DNA of 45,842 nt, taken from Candidatus Epulonipiscium sp. (lineage in GTDB: Bacteria; Bacillota; Clostridia; Lachnospirales; Cellulosilyticaceae). The stretch is taken from assembly GCA_012518255.1 (NCBI GenBank), contig JAAYSX010000065.1:1-45842 (forward strand), in the 5' to 3' direction. Below the pieces are notes generated by a model, which saw only the letters and a program-made list of their open reading frames with translations, was not told the origin of the DNA and ran no database searches. Shown piece after piece: positions 8,104 through 16,465 of the stretch (its first letter is position 1; every line of letters starts with the position of its first letter). The position numbers and the translations under genes were made by a program.

Positions 8104-9147
8104 ATGGATGCAGATCGCAAAAAAGCATTAGATGGTGCAATTTCCCAAATAGAGAAGGATTTTGGGAAGGGCGCTATTATGAAATTAGGGGAATCGACTC
8201 ATGCAAATGTTTCGACCACTCCAACAGGTTCCTTAGGACTTGATATAGCACTTGGGGTAGGAGGAATACCTAAGGGTAGAATTGTAGAAGTTTTTGGACC
8301 AGAATCATCAGGTAAAACAACAGTATCCCTCCATATGATAGCTGAAGTACAAAAGGCAGGTGGAATAGCTGCATTTATTGATGCTGAGCATGCTTTAGAT
8401 CCTGCTTATGCAGCAAAGCTAGGTGTAGATATTGATAACTTATATATTTCCCAACCAGACCATGCTGAGCAGGCACTTGAGATTACAGAGACCATGGTGC
8501 GCTCAGGAGCCATTGATATAGTGGTAGTGGACTCAGTGGCTGCATTAGTCCCTAAAGTCGAAATAGAAGGGGAAATGGGCGACTCACACATGGGCCTACA
8601 GGCTAGGCTAATGTCACAGGCCCTACGTAAGCTTGCAGGTATAGTCAATAAGTCAGGATGTACCGTTATATTTATTAACCAGCTACGTGAAAAGATAGGA
8701 GTTATGTTTGGAAGCAACGAAACAACAACGGGAGGACGTGCTTTAAAGTTCTACTCATCTGTTCGCTTAGATGTAAGACGTATAGAAACCCTAAAGCAAA
8801 GCAATGAATTTGTTGGTAACCGTACCAGGGTAAGAGTTGTAAAGAACAAGGTAGCTCCGCCTTTTAAGACTGCAGAATTTGATATTATGTATGGCCTTGG
8901 TATCTCCAAGGAAGGTGATGTGCTAGATCTTGCCGTTGAAACAGGAATAGCAAGTAAAAGTGGTTCTTGGTATTCTTATGGAGAAACTAGGCTAGGTCAA
9001 GGCCGGGAAAATGCAAAGGTATTCTTACAGGAAAATCCGGAGATGCTAGAGGAAATAGAAAATCTTGTAAGGGCAGAATATGGTTTAGGAAATTTAGATG
9101 GTAGTAGTAAAGCAGAAGAAGATGATTTAGATAATGAAGAAGAATAG
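8104..9147 (+). CDS. recA: Recombinase RecA
   Basis: This 347-residue DNA-dependent ATPase mediates strand exchange and stimulates LexA autocleavage. Walker A GPESSGKT (65-72), '[10 protein letters not shown]', '[14 protein letters not shown]' and '[14 protein letters not shown]' are all canonical. The C-terminus is acidic, as usual. The ATG at 8104 was chosen because GAGGTGG (8092-8098) sits 5 bp upstream. The in-frame GTG at 8095 lies inside that Shine-Dalgarno sequence and is unlikely to be the start. It is flanked by cinA and recX and controlled by a LexA box. Confidence 0.98.
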   Translation: MDADRKKALDGAISQIEKDFGKGAIMKLGESTHANVSTTPTGSLGLDIALGVGGIPKGRIVEVFGPESSGKTTVSLHMIAEVQKAGGIAAFIDAEHALDPAYAAKLGVDIDNLYISQPDHAEQALEITETMVRSGAIDIVVVDSVAALVPKVEIEGEMGDSHMGLQARLMSQALRKLAGIVNKSGCTVIFINQLREKIGVMFGSNETTTGGRALKFYSSVRLDVRRIETLKQSNEFVGNRTRVRVVKNKVAPPFKTAEFDIMYGLGISKEGDVLDLAVETGIASKSGSWYSYGETRLGQGRENAKVFLQENPEMLEEIENLVRAEYGLGNLDGSSKAEEDDLDNEEE

Positions 9148-9155
9148 ATAATCTA

Positions 9156-9188
9156 AAAGCACCACTCTATAAACTAGGGTGGTGCTTT
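9156..9188 (+). terminator. Intrinsic terminator after recA
   Basis: The inverted repeat AAAGCACCACTCT (9156-9168) pairs with AGGGTGGTGCTTT (9176-9188) with one G-T wobble. The T tract is short, so some read-through into recX is likely. Confidence 0.75.
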
Positions 9189-9210
9189 GTAAGTTAGGAG
9201 GCGAAGCGCA

Positions 9211-9825
9211 ATATCTGGTGAGTTAGTAATAACCAAAATAGAAGTACAAAAGAAGAACAAAAATAGATGTTCAATTTTTATTAATGAAGATTTTGCATTT
9301 GGTATGGAAATAGGGGATATTGCAAAATATAATATCCAGAAAGGGAATGTATATACAGAAGAAGAATACCTTAGACTTGTAGAAAATTTACAATATGAAA
9401 GAGCAAAAGCAGCAGCAATAAGATATATAAGCTATTCACCAAGAACTAGCAAAGAAACCATTGACAAGCTACATAGTCTAGAATTTGAAGCAACAATTAT
9501 AGATAAGGCCATGGATTTTTTGGATAAATATAATTATGTTAATGATCTTGAATATGCTGAAGCTTATATAAGAAGCCGAATCAAGGAAAGAAGGTATGGG
9601 AGCCGTAAGATTTCCTATGAATTACAAACAAAAGGAATAGGATCTGATATTAGTGAACCTATACTTGAAAAATATGAGGAAGACGAATATGAAGCTGCCA
9701 TGTATTTATATAATAAAAGGACTAAGGGAGAGCATATAAATGATTATAAAGAACAAGGAAAAATAATAAGATATTTGCAAAGTAGGGGATACACCTATAC
9801 AATAATAGAAAGGGTAATACAATAA
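9211..9825 (+). CDS. recX: Regulatory protein RecX, apparently with a non-canonical start codon
   Basis: RecX modulates RecA filaments. The frame carries typical RecX features: 'ITKIEVQKKNKNRCSIFINE' followed by 'DFAFGM', then helical RecX repeats ('YSPRTSKETIDKL', 'RIKERRYGSRKISYELQTKG' and 'IIRYLQSRGYTYTII'). The first ATG in frame (9304) would delete the conserved N-terminus, which is coded without interruption from 9193 onward. There is no ATG, GTG or TTG in this upstream part. AGGAGG at 9196-9201 is followed 9 bp later by ATA at 9211, my best start, giving about 204 residues, a normal family length. The start is inferred and a base error is possible. The gene follows recA and is probably in its regulon. 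Confidence 0.85.
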   Translation: MSGELVITKIEVQKKNKNRCSIFINEDFAFGMEIGDIAKYNIQKGNVYTEEEYLRLVENLQYERAKAAAIRYISYSPRTSKETIDKLHSLEFEATIIDKAMDFLDKYNYVNDLEYAEAYIRSRIKERRYGSRKISYELQTKGIGSDISEPILEKYEEDEYEAAMYLYNKRTKGEHINDYKEQGKIIRYLQSRGYTYTIIERVIQ

Positions 9826-9856
9826 GCCCTATAGGCCTACAATTAGATTAGTATGC

Positions 9857-9885
9857 TTGACATAGTTTTTAAAAAGATATACAAT
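9857..9885 (+). promoter_or_regulatory. rny promoter (sigma-A type)
   Basis: A consensus -35 TTGACA (9857-9862) and a TACAAT -10 (9880-9885) are separated by 17 bp. The start site would be near 9892, leaving a leader of about 53 nt before rny. Confidence 0.85.
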
Positions 9886-9944
9886 TAAAGTGTTATTTTA
9901 GCATAAAAATGTACCATGAAAATTAAATAAGGGAGGTGTTTAAC

Positions 9945-11498
9945 ATTCCAGTAATAGTATATATACTTATAGGAATAGTTGTTGCGATAGGTGTTGGAAT
10001 TGGTGCCTTTTCACTAGGCATTGCATATAGAAAACGCATCGCAGAAGCGCAAATTGGCTCAGCCGAAGAAAAAGCACATACAATTATTGATGATGCTATA
10101 AAGGCTGCTGAAGCTGAAAGGCGCGAAATGATGCTTGAATCAAAAGAAGAAAATATTCGGGCTAAAAATGAAATTGAACAAGAAGTACGCGAAAGAAGAA
10201 ATGAGTTACAACATTTAGAACGTAGGCTAATTCAAAAAGAAGAAACTTTGGATAGAAGAGGCCTATCCTTTGAGAAGAAAGAAGAAACCTTAGTTAGCAA
10301 GGAAAAGAGAGTAGAGGAACTTAGAGTCGAGATAGAAAGTATCCAAACAAGTCAACTCGAAGAACTCGAAAGAATTGCTGGTCTTACATCTGATGAAGCT
10401 AAGGCACAATTACTTAGCAATATAGAGGATGAAGTAAAGCATGAATCAGCAATGTTAATTAAGGAAATAGAAGAAACTGCAAAAATAGAAGCTGATAAGA
10501 AAGCAAAAGAAATCTTAACAAACGCAATCCAAAAATGTGCTGTAGATCATGTTGTAGATACAACAGTGTCTGTAGTGCCACTTCCCAATGATGAAATGAA
10601 GGGACGTATTATTGGACGCGAAGGAAGAAATATAAGAACTTTAGAAACCCTAACGGGAATAGATTTAATTATTGATGATACACCTGAAGCTGTAATACTC
10701 TCAGGTTTTGATCCAATACGTAGGGAAGTAGCAAGAATTGCTTTAGAGAAGCTTATTGTAGATGGGAGAATTCATCCTGCTCGTATAGAAGAGATGGTTG
10801 AAAAGGCCCGTAAGGAAGTTGAAACCTTAATCAGAGAAGAGGGAGAGGCAGCTACATTTGAAACAGGTGTTCATGGTGTACATTCTGAACTCATAAGATT
10901 ATTAGGTAAGATGAAATTTAGAACTAGTTATGGCCAAAATGTATTACGTCACTCCATAGAAGTATCCAACCTATGCGGTTTAATGGCTGCAGAACTTGGA
11001 TTAGATGTACGTTTGGCAAAACGTGCAGGTTTACTTCATGATATCGGTAAATCAGTAGACTACGAAATGGAAGGCTCACATGTGAGTATAGGTGCAACAC
11101 TCTGTAGACGATATGGAGAGTCAGATTTAGTTATTAATGCAGTAGAGGCTCACCACGGAGATGTAGACCCAGAATCTCTAATTGCTGTGCTTGTACAAGC
11201 AGCTGATACAATTTCAGCAGCAAGGCCAGGTGCACGAAGAGAATCTTTAGAAACTTACATTCAAAGATTACAGAACCTTGAAGAGATTGCAGACTCATTT
11301 GAGGGTGTAGAAAAATCATTTGCAATTCAAGCTGGTAGGGAATTACGCATTATGGTAATACCAGATCAAATAGATGATGCTAATTTATTACATCTTGCAA
11401 GGGATGTAAGTAAACGCATCGAAAACGATCTTGAATACCCAGGTCAAATTAAAGTTAATATTATAAGGGAAACAAGGGCAATTGAATATGCAAAATAA
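9945..11498 (+). CDS. rny: Ribonuclease Y, apparently with an AUU start codon
   Basis: RNase Y is a membrane-anchored endoribonuclease that initiates mRNA turnover. Domains in order: N-terminal membrane helix (about 2-25), long charged coiled coil (about 30-190, with '[14 protein letters not shown]'), KH domain (about 205-270, '[15 protein letters not shown]') and HD domain (about 330-430, '[10 protein letters not shown]' and 'LLHDIGKS'). From ATT at 9945 the protein has 517 residues, normal for the family. The in-frame GTG at 9936 lies within the Shine-Dalgarno sequence GGGAGGTG (9931-9938) and cannot use it. ATT at 9945 is 8 bp after GGAGG, the ideal spacing, and no canonical codon is nearby. 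The start assignment is inference. Confidence 0.93.
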   Translation: MPVIVYILIGIVVAIGVGIGAFSLGIAYRKRIAEAQIGSAEEKAHTIIDDAIKAAEAERREMMLESKEENIRAKNEIEQEVRERRNELQHLERRLIQKEETLDRRGLSFEKKEETLVSKEKRVEELRVEIESIQTSQLEELERIAGLTSDEAKAQLLSNIEDEVKHESAMLIKEIEETAKIEADKKAKEILTNAIQKCAVDHVVDTTVSVVPLPNDEMKGRIIGREGRNIRTLETLTGIDLIIDDTPEAVILSGFDPIRREVARIALEKLIVDGRIHPARIEEMVEKARKEVETLIREEGEAATFETGVHGVHSELIRLLGKMKFRTSYGQNVLRHSIEVSNLCGLMAAELGLDVRLAKRAGLLHDIGKSVDYEMEGSHVSIGATLCRRYGESDLVINAVEAHHGDVDPESLIAVLVQAADTISAARPGARRESLETYIQRLQNLEEIADSFEGVEKSFAIQAGRELRIMVIPDQIDDANLLHLARDVSKRIENDLEYPGQIKVNIIRETRAIEYAK

Positions 11499-11524
11499 AA
11501 AGTGCGCTAAGGCGCACTTTTTTT
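11498..11524 (+). terminator. Intrinsic terminator after rny
   Basis: The stem AAAAGTGCGC (11498-11507) and GCGCACTTTT (11512-11521) has a TAAG loop and further T residues. It starts at the last base of the rny stop codon. Confidence 0.92.
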
Positions 11525-11556
11525 ATGTTGTAAAATGAATTATATTTACAAAACAC

Positions 11557-11585
11557 TTGCAGATAACAGAAAAATGAATTATAAT
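11557..11585 (+). promoter_or_regulatory. Probable promoter of the aminotransferase gene
   Basis: TATAAT (11580-11585) is preceded at 17 bp by TTGCAG (11557-11562), a weak -35. The -10 lies about 54 bp before the gene start. The -35 match is only partial. Confidence 0.5.
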
Positions 11586-11638
11586 ATCATAGATAATGAT
11601 TATTAGAGAAATGTATAAAAGGACTAGAAGGTGATTTA

Positions 11639-12832
11639 GTGAAAATATCAAAAATGGCATTGGGAATAACACCGTCATCTACTTTAGCCATCACAGCTAA
11701 AGCTAAAGAAATGAAGGCGGAGGGAATAGATGTAGTGGGGTTTGGGGCTGGAGAACCGGATTTAGATACTCCAGATTACATTAAAGACGCAGCAATTACA
11801 GCAATTAATGAAGGATTTACAAAATATACACCAGTTCCGGGGATTTTGCCACTGAGAGAGGCTATATCTAAAAAACTACTTGAAGATAATAATCTTTCTT
11901 ATAAACCAACACAAATTGTAGTTAATAATGGTGCAAAACATTCCCTAACTAATACTTTTATGGCAATATTAGATCCGGGGGATGAAGTAATTATTTCAGC
12001 ACCTTATTGGCTTAGCTATCCTCAAATGGTTAAAATGGCCCATGGCAACCCTTGTATAGTTGAAACTAAGAGGGAAAATTCATACAAACTTACACCAGAA
12101 GAATTTGAAAATGCAATTACAGATAAAACAAGGGCTATTATTATAAATTCCCCGTCTAATCCAACAGGTGTAGTTTATACTGAGGATGAACTTAGGGAGC
12201 TAGGTAAAATAGCTATAAAACATGATATATATATAGTTAGTGATGAGATTTATGAATACCTGGTATACGATGGTACTAAACATATAAGTATAGCATCCTT
12301 AGGCCAGGAATATTATGATCGAACTATAATAATAAACGGACTATCAAAAAGTTACTCTATGACAGGTTGGAGAATTGGCTATGTAGCAGCACCGGAAAAT
12401 GTTGCTAAGGCAATTTCAAGTATTCAATCACATGCGACATCAAACCCAAATTCAATTTCCCAAAAGGCTTCTTTAGCTGCTTTAAATGGGGATAAAACAT
12501 TTATAAATGAAATGCGTGAGATATTTTCAAAACGTAGGGATTACATGTGTGGGCGACTAAATAATATCGAGGGCTTAGATGTTATTAAACCACAAGGGGC
12601 GTTTTATTGCTTTATTAATACTGAAAAATTAAATGGTAAGAAGTTTAATGGAAAGGAAATCAATGAAGCAAAAGACTTTGCTGATATTCTTCTAGAAGAC
12701 TTTAGTGTAGTTGTAATACCATGTGCTGATTTTGGTACACCTGAGTGTATTAGGTTGGCCTATGCTATATCTATGGAAGATATCGAAAAAGGTTTAGATA
12801 GAATAGAAGAGTGTGTTAACTCACTTGAATAA
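11639..12832 (+). CDS. Class I aspartate-type aminotransferase
   Basis: This is a 397-residue fold-type I PLP aminotransferase of the AspB/AspC type. It has 'GAGEPDLDTPDYIK' (37-50), 'NSPSNPTGVVY' (170-180, N174), 'SDEIYEYLVY' (201-210, D202) and 'LSKSYSMTGWRIGY' (235-248), with K237 as the PLP Schiff-base lysine and R245 binding phosphate. It probably interconverts aspartate and oxaloacetate, but aromatic or alanine activity cannot be excluded. The GTG start is supported by GAAGGTGAT upstream. It is a single-gene unit with its own promoter and terminator, convergent with the SPFH operon. Confidence 0.93.
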   Translation: MKISKMALGITPSSTLAITAKAKEMKAEGIDVVGFGAGEPDLDTPDYIKDAAITAINEGFTKYTPVPGILPLREAISKKLLEDNNLSYKPTQIVVNNGAKHSLTNTFMAILDPGDEVIISAPYWLSYPQMVKMAHGNPCIVETKRENSYKLTPEEFENAITDKTRAIIINSPSNPTGVVYTEDELRELGKIAIKHDIYIVSDEIYEYLVYDGTKHISIASLGQEYYDRTIIINGLSKSYSMTGWRIGYVAAPENVAKAISSIQSHATSNPNSISQKASLAALNGDKTFINEMREIFSKRRDYMCGRLNNIEGLDVIKPQGAFYCFINTEKLNGKKFNGKEINEAKDFADILLEDFSVVVIPCADFGTPECIRLAYAISMEDIEKGLDRIEECVNSLE

Positions 12833-12860
12833 AAAAAAGAAGGGCTAGCCCTTCTTTTTT
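12833..12860. terminator. Bidirectional intrinsic terminator
   Basis: A perfect palindrome of A6-GAAGGGC-TA-GCCCTTC-T6 form lies between the convergent aminotransferase and SPFH genes and can terminate both transcripts. Confidence 0.93.
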
Positions 12861-12861
12861 A

Positions 12862-13827
12862 TTATTTATTTTCAAGATGCTTAGATTCATTAGCATCTTC
12901 CATAACTTCTTTAAGTCCCTTAAATGAACCTAATAAAGCAACAGCTTCTGATGGGATAATAAGTTTGCTAGAATCACCTTCAGCCATCTTTTCAAATGCT
13001 TCCATGGATCTAATGGCAAGAACCTCATCTGTAGGGTCACTGCTCTTAATAGCATCAAATACTGACTTAATACCATCAGCCTTTGCTTCTTCAACCCTGC
13101 GAATAGCTTCAGCCTCACCTTCAGCCCTTAGAATTCTAGATTGTTTATCACCTTCAGCCATACGAATAGCCGCTTCCTTATCAGCTTCAGCTTTTAAGAT
13201 AAGTGATTCTTTGTTACCTTCAGCTGTAAGAATCGCAGCTGCCTTAGTACCTTCAGCTGTAAGAACTGCTTCACGCCTTTGCCTTTCAGCACGCATTTGC
13301 TTTTCCATGGCATCCCTTATATCCTTTGGAGGAATGATGTTTTTAAGTTCAACGCGGTTTACTTTAATGCCCCATGGATCAGTTGCTTCGTCTAATATAG
13401 AACGTAAGGTTGTATTAATTAAATCTCTTGAAGTTAAAGTTTCATCTAAATCTAAATCACCTATGATATTCCTAAGAGTAGTGGCTGCAAGGTTTTCAAT
13501 TGCGCTTATAGGATTAGAAATTTCATAAATATAGGATACTGGATCTGTAACCTTGTAATAAACAACTGTATCAATCTGCATAGTTACGTTATCCTTGGTA
13601 ATTACAGGCTGTGGTTCAAAGTCCATTACCCGTTCACGAAGATCTACTACAGTATACATGCTATCTATAAACGGTACCAGGATATTTACACCTGTATGTG
13701 CTGTCTTATGATACTTACCAAGCCTCATTACAAGGCCGACTGTTGACTGTTTAATGATTTTAATTGATGAAGCTGCAACTATTATTACAAAAAATAATAA
13801 AATACCTAAAAATATTAGAAAGCCCAT
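12862..13827 (-). CDS. SPFH/band-7 (stomatin-like, QmcA) membrane protein
   Basis: This 321-residue protein has one N-terminal transmembrane helix (about 2-25), an SPFH/band-7 domain (about 28-190, 'STVGLVMRLGKYHKTAHTGV' and 'RERVMDFEPQPVITKDNV') and an alanine/glutamate-rich coiled coil (about 190-260). The coiled coil is built from repeats of the form AEGxKxAAIL. Such proteins oligomerise in membrane microdomains and are partnered with NfeD proteins. The adjacent nfeD gene, 3 bp upstream on the same strand, supports that pairing. The biochemical role of the pair is not established. Confidence 0.93.
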   Translation of the reverse strand: MGFLIFLGILLFFVIIVAASSIKIIKQSTVGLVMRLGKYHKTAHTGVNILVPFIDSMYTVVDLRERVMDFEPQPVITKDNVTMQIDTVVYYKVTDPVSYIYEISNPISAIENLAATTLRNIIGDLDLDETLTSRDLINTTLRSILDEATDPWGIKVNRVELKNIIPPKDIRDAMEKQMRAERQRREAVLTAEGTKAAAILTAEGNKESLILKAEADKEAAIRMAEGDKQSRILRAEGEAEAIRRVEEAKADGIKSVFDAIKSSDPTDEVLAIRSMEAFEKMAEGDSSKLIIPSEAVALLGSFKGLKEVMEDANESKHLENK

Positions 13828-13830
13828 TAT

Positions 13831-14277
13831 TTACTCCTTTTCCGAATTTAATGTTTCAACTACCAATCTTACACCCTTAACTTGTAAAACCTTAATCTGT
13901 GTTCCCTTTTCGATAAGTTTAGAATCTACAGATATAGCAGACCATAGCTCACCCGAAACTTTAACAAGGCCAGGCTCATCTAACGGTTTAATATCCTCCA
14001 TAACTATACCTATCTTACCAATTATAGCATCAATATTAGTAGCTATCCCCCCACCCTCGCTCACCTTTGATGTAAATTTCCTAGTCATAAATAAGAGTAT
14101 TATAGACACAATAGTAAATACAGAAACCTGAACTATAAAATTATTTGTAAACAAGGCAAATACCATTGCGGCTAAGGCCCCTACACCGAACCAAATCATA
14201 AAAAAACCTACTGTTACAATCTCAATAATAGCAAATATAACAGCAATCAAAAACCATAAGAGCCATGTAGATATCAT
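13831..14277 (-). CDS. NfeD-like membrane protein
   Basis: This is a 148-residue short NfeD (NfeD1b type) without the protease domain. About three hydrophobic segments in residues 1-70 are followed by an OB-fold C-terminal domain ('GIVMEDIKPLDEPGLVKVSG' then 'ELWSA'). It is thought to act with SPFH proteins in membrane organisation or envelope stress. The ATG (14277-14275) has AAAGGGGG upstream on the minus strand. It is first in an operon with the SPFH gene and has a near-consensus promoter at 14318-14346. Confidence 0.92.
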   Translation of the reverse strand: MISTWLLWFLIAVIFAIIEIVTVGFFMIWFGVGALAAMVFALFTNNFIVQVSVFTIVSIILLFMTRKFTSKVSEGGGIATNIDAIIGKIGIVMEDIKPLDEPGLVKVSGELWSAISVDSKLIEKGTQIKVLQVKGVRLVVETLNSEKE

Positions 14278-14317
14278 GTATGCCCCCTTTCAATAATTGA
14301 CGTCAATACCTTCCTTA

Positions 14318-14346
14318 ATTATAAAGTATTGATATATTAGTGTCAA
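14318..14346 (-). promoter_or_regulatory. Promoter of the nfeD-SPFH operon
   Basis: Read on the minus strand, TTGACA (14346-14341) and TATAAT (14323-14318) are separated by 17 bp, a full consensus sigma-A promoter. A 12-bp palindrome ATTGACGTCAAT (14296-14307) lies a few bases downstream of the predicted start and could be an operator. Confidence 0.88.
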
Positions 14347-14387
14347 ACAGTCTACATACATTTTAGTTAATTAAAATATACAAAGTA

Positions 14388-14396
14388 TGGTATAAT
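14388..14396 (+). promoter_or_regulatory. proC promoter, extended -10
   Basis: TGGTATAAT (14388-14396) is an extended -10 element (TGnTATAAT) 43 bp before proC. No good -35 is visible, as is common with extended -10 promoters. It is divergent from the nfeD promoter. Confidence 0.65.
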
Positions 14397-14439
14397 ACAC
14401 TTAATACTATTTAAAATATATTATAGGAGGAGATAAGAT

Positions 14440-15237
14440 ATGAGCACAGTTGGTTTTATTGGTGTAGGCAATATGGGAAGTGCAATGATTTCAGGAATAT
14501 CAAAAAGAAACCATGATATTAAGCTATATGCATATGATGTTGATAAGAGTAAAACTAGTAATTTAGATAGTTCCATTAATATTGCAGAATCATTAATAGA
14601 GATATGCCAGAAGTCCAAATATATAGTCCTATCAGTCAAGCCTCAATTTTATCCAGGGCTATTTAAAGAAATCAAAAACTGCTTAACTAAAGAACATATA
14701 ATTATTACAGTAGCTCCTGGTTATTCCATAGCTAAGGTTAAGTTATATCTAGGTAATGTGGTTAGGGTAGTTCGTGCCATGCCTAATACACCAGCACTTG
14801 TTGGAGAAGGAATGACATCATATAGTTTTTTAAATGATGAGATAACAGAAGATGAGCATAATACAATAAAGGGCGTATTCTCTTCCTTTGGAAAAAGCGT
14901 CAAAATAGACGAGTCTAATATGGAAGCAATTATTGCTACAACTGGCAGCTCACCAGCCTATGCATATTTGTTTATTGAAGCTATGGCAGATGCAGCAGTT
15001 TCTTTTGGTATACCAAGGGATGATGCCTATATGCTATCAGCCCAGGCCTTAAAAGGGGCAGCTCAAATGGTATTAGATACTAAGGAACATCCAGCCAAGC
15101 TAAAGGATGCCGTATGTTCGCCTGGAGGGACAACTATAGAAGCTGTTTTAAAGCTGGAAGAAACACAATTTAGAAATAGCATAATTAAGGCTATGACTGC
15201 TTGCTATAATAAGGCTAATAAAATGAATAAGGAGTAA
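14440..15237 (+). CDS. proC: Pyrroline-5-carboxylate reductase
   Basis: This 265-residue enzyme reduces pyrroline-5-carboxylate to proline with NAD(P)H. The Rossmann motif GVGNMGSAM (8-16), 'VRAMPNTPALVGEGMTSY', and the C-terminal 'TTGSSPAYAYLFIEAMADAA' and 'DAVCSPGGTTIEAVLKLEE' are all canonical. AGGAGG precedes the ATG. It is the first gene of a run with the Nudix and spoIIM genes; proB and proA are not in the window. Confidence 0.97.
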   Translation: MSTVGFIGVGNMGSAMISGISKRNHDIKLYAYDVDKSKTSNLDSSINIAESLIEICQKSKYIVLSVKPQFYPGLFKEIKNCLTKEHIIITVAPGYSIAKVKLYLGNVVRVVRAMPNTPALVGEGMTSYSFLNDEITEDEHNTIKGVFSSFGKSVKIDESNMEAIIATTGSSPAYAYLFIEAMADAAVSFGIPRDDAYMLSAQALKGAAQMVLDTKEHPAKLKDAVCSPGGTTIEAVLKLEETQFRNSIIKAMTACYNKANKMNKE

Positions 15238-15241
15238 GTTG

Positions 15242-15787
15242 ATGGTTGAAAGTGGAAGAAGAATTGCTAGGAAGACGTTATATGAGGGCAAAATTTTTAC
15301 AGTAGCAGAAGATACAATTAAATTTCCAGACGGAAGTCAGACAAAATGGGATGTGCTTTTACATAGTGGTGCAGCTGCTATTGTGCCTATTGATAATGAT
15401 GGTAATATAATTTTGGTAGAACAATACAGATGCGTGGCTGATGATATGATTTTAGAAATTCCAGCAGGCAAAATTGATGAAGGTGAAGATCCTATCAGCT
15501 GTGCCATAAGGGAATTAGAAGAAGAAACCGGTTATAAGGCAAAGGAAGTTAAAGCTATAGGGTCTATATATAGCGCAGTAGGATTTAGTGATGAAGAAGT
15601 TATGCTTTTTGTAGCTAATGGCCTTGAAGCGGGAAAAATGAACCTAGATGAGAATGAATATATTAATGTTAAAAAGTTCACACTAAAAGAAGTTATAGAT
15701 ATGATTTTAGATGGTAAGATTAAGGATAGTAAGACTATTGCAGCTATTCTTAAAACCAAGGAAATGGTTCAGCAAGAAGTTCTATAA
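15242..15787 (+). CDS. nudF: Nudix hydrolase, ADP-ribose pyrophosphatase type
   Basis: This 181-residue enzyme probably hydrolyses ADP-ribose to AMP and ribose-5-phosphate. The Nudix box (G-x5-E-x7-REUxEExGU) is complete in about 76-98 ('GKIDEGEDPISCAIRELEEE' then TG). 'VEQYRC' and 'EIPAGK' before it are typical of the ADPRase subgroup. The start is ATG at 15242, 7 bp after AAGGAG (15229-15234); the TTG just before it is too close to the Shine-Dalgarno sequence. The 4-bp gap to proC indicates cotranscription. A Nudix ADPRase next to spoIIM is common in Gram-positives. Confidence 0.93.
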   Translation: MVESGRRIARKTLYEGKIFTVAEDTIKFPDGSQTKWDVLLHSGAAAIVPIDNDGNIILVEQYRCVADDMILEIPAGKIDEGEDPISCAIRELEEETGYKAKEVKAIGSIYSAVGFSDEEVMLFVANGLEAGKMNLDENEYINVKKFTLKEVIDMILDGKIKDSKTIAAILKTKEMVQQEVL

Positions 15788-15848
15788 AGACAACCTCTTT
15801 CATATATTAAAAGTAAAGTTTTTAGATAAAAAGGAAAGGAAGAAAACT

Positions 15849-16451
15849 TTGCGAAAAAAATATGAAAGAAGATATAGAACCATTAAGAAAAACCTAGCCC
15901 AGCTTATAATCAGCCTTATTTTTTTACTAGGCATAATCTTAGGAAGCCTATATTTTAACACCATAGATAGTAGCCTAGATAGTGGAATAGCTGAGATATC
16001 CTTACTCTTGGATAATTATATTGATACTATAACCCAAGATCAAGTAGCTAATTCCTATTTACTAGGAAGTACCTTTATAAATTATGCTAAACAAATAATA
16101 TTTGTCTGGGTTTTTGGACTTACTTCTATAACTATTCCATTAATTATGCTAATAGTAGGGATTCAAGGGTTTTCATATGGATTTACAAGCTCATTTTTTA
16201 TGATGAAGTATAATGCTAAGGGGCTAATTCTTTGCTTGGTTGCCTATGGTATACAGGGGTCCTTTTATATTTATATTATGTATTCCTTATCCATGGCTGC
16301 CATAAGATTTACTAAAAAAGATGTTAGAGTAAAGCCAAAAATATATTTTTCCTACTTTTTAGCTTCTCTTATAGGGGTTTGTATAATCTCTTTATATGAG
16401 ACTTATATAATGCCAGTTGTAATCCAGTATGTTATAGAAAGATTTTTTTGA
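15849..16451 (+). CDS. spoIIM: Stage II sporulation protein M
   Basis: This 200-residue polytopic membrane protein belongs to the SpoIID/M/P complex that drives engulfment by septal peptidoglycan degradation. The family signature is visible: a cytoplasmic basic N-terminus, about five membrane segments, and 'FVWVFGLTSITIPLIMLIVG' followed by 'IQGFSYGF'. The frame is open further upstream into the Nudix gene, but TTG at 15849 fits best. A GGAAAGGAAG Shine-Dalgarno (15833-15842) precedes it, and the length matches SpoIIM (about 200-215). It should act in the mother cell under sigma-E in relatives; I see no convincing separate promoter. Confidence 0.88.
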   Translation: MRKKYERRYRTIKKNLAQLIISLIFLLGIILGSLYFNTIDSSLDSGIAEISLLLDNYIDTITQDQVANSYLLGSTFINYAKQIIFVWVFGLTSITIPLIMLIVGIQGFSYGFTSSFFMMKYNAKGLILCLVAYGIQGSFYIYIMYSLSMAAIRFTKKDVRVKPKIYFSYFLASLIGVCIISLYETYIMPVVIQYVIERFF

Positions 16452-16465
16452 AAGGATGAACGTGT

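Noticed and set aside
9936-9938. GTG as the rny start
   Set aside because: It lies inside the Shine-Dalgarno sequence with no upstream site at the right distance.
12965-13528. 187-codon frame antisense to the SPFH gene
   Set aside because: Its open length is caused by the Ala/Glu repeat codons of the opposite strand; no independent signals.
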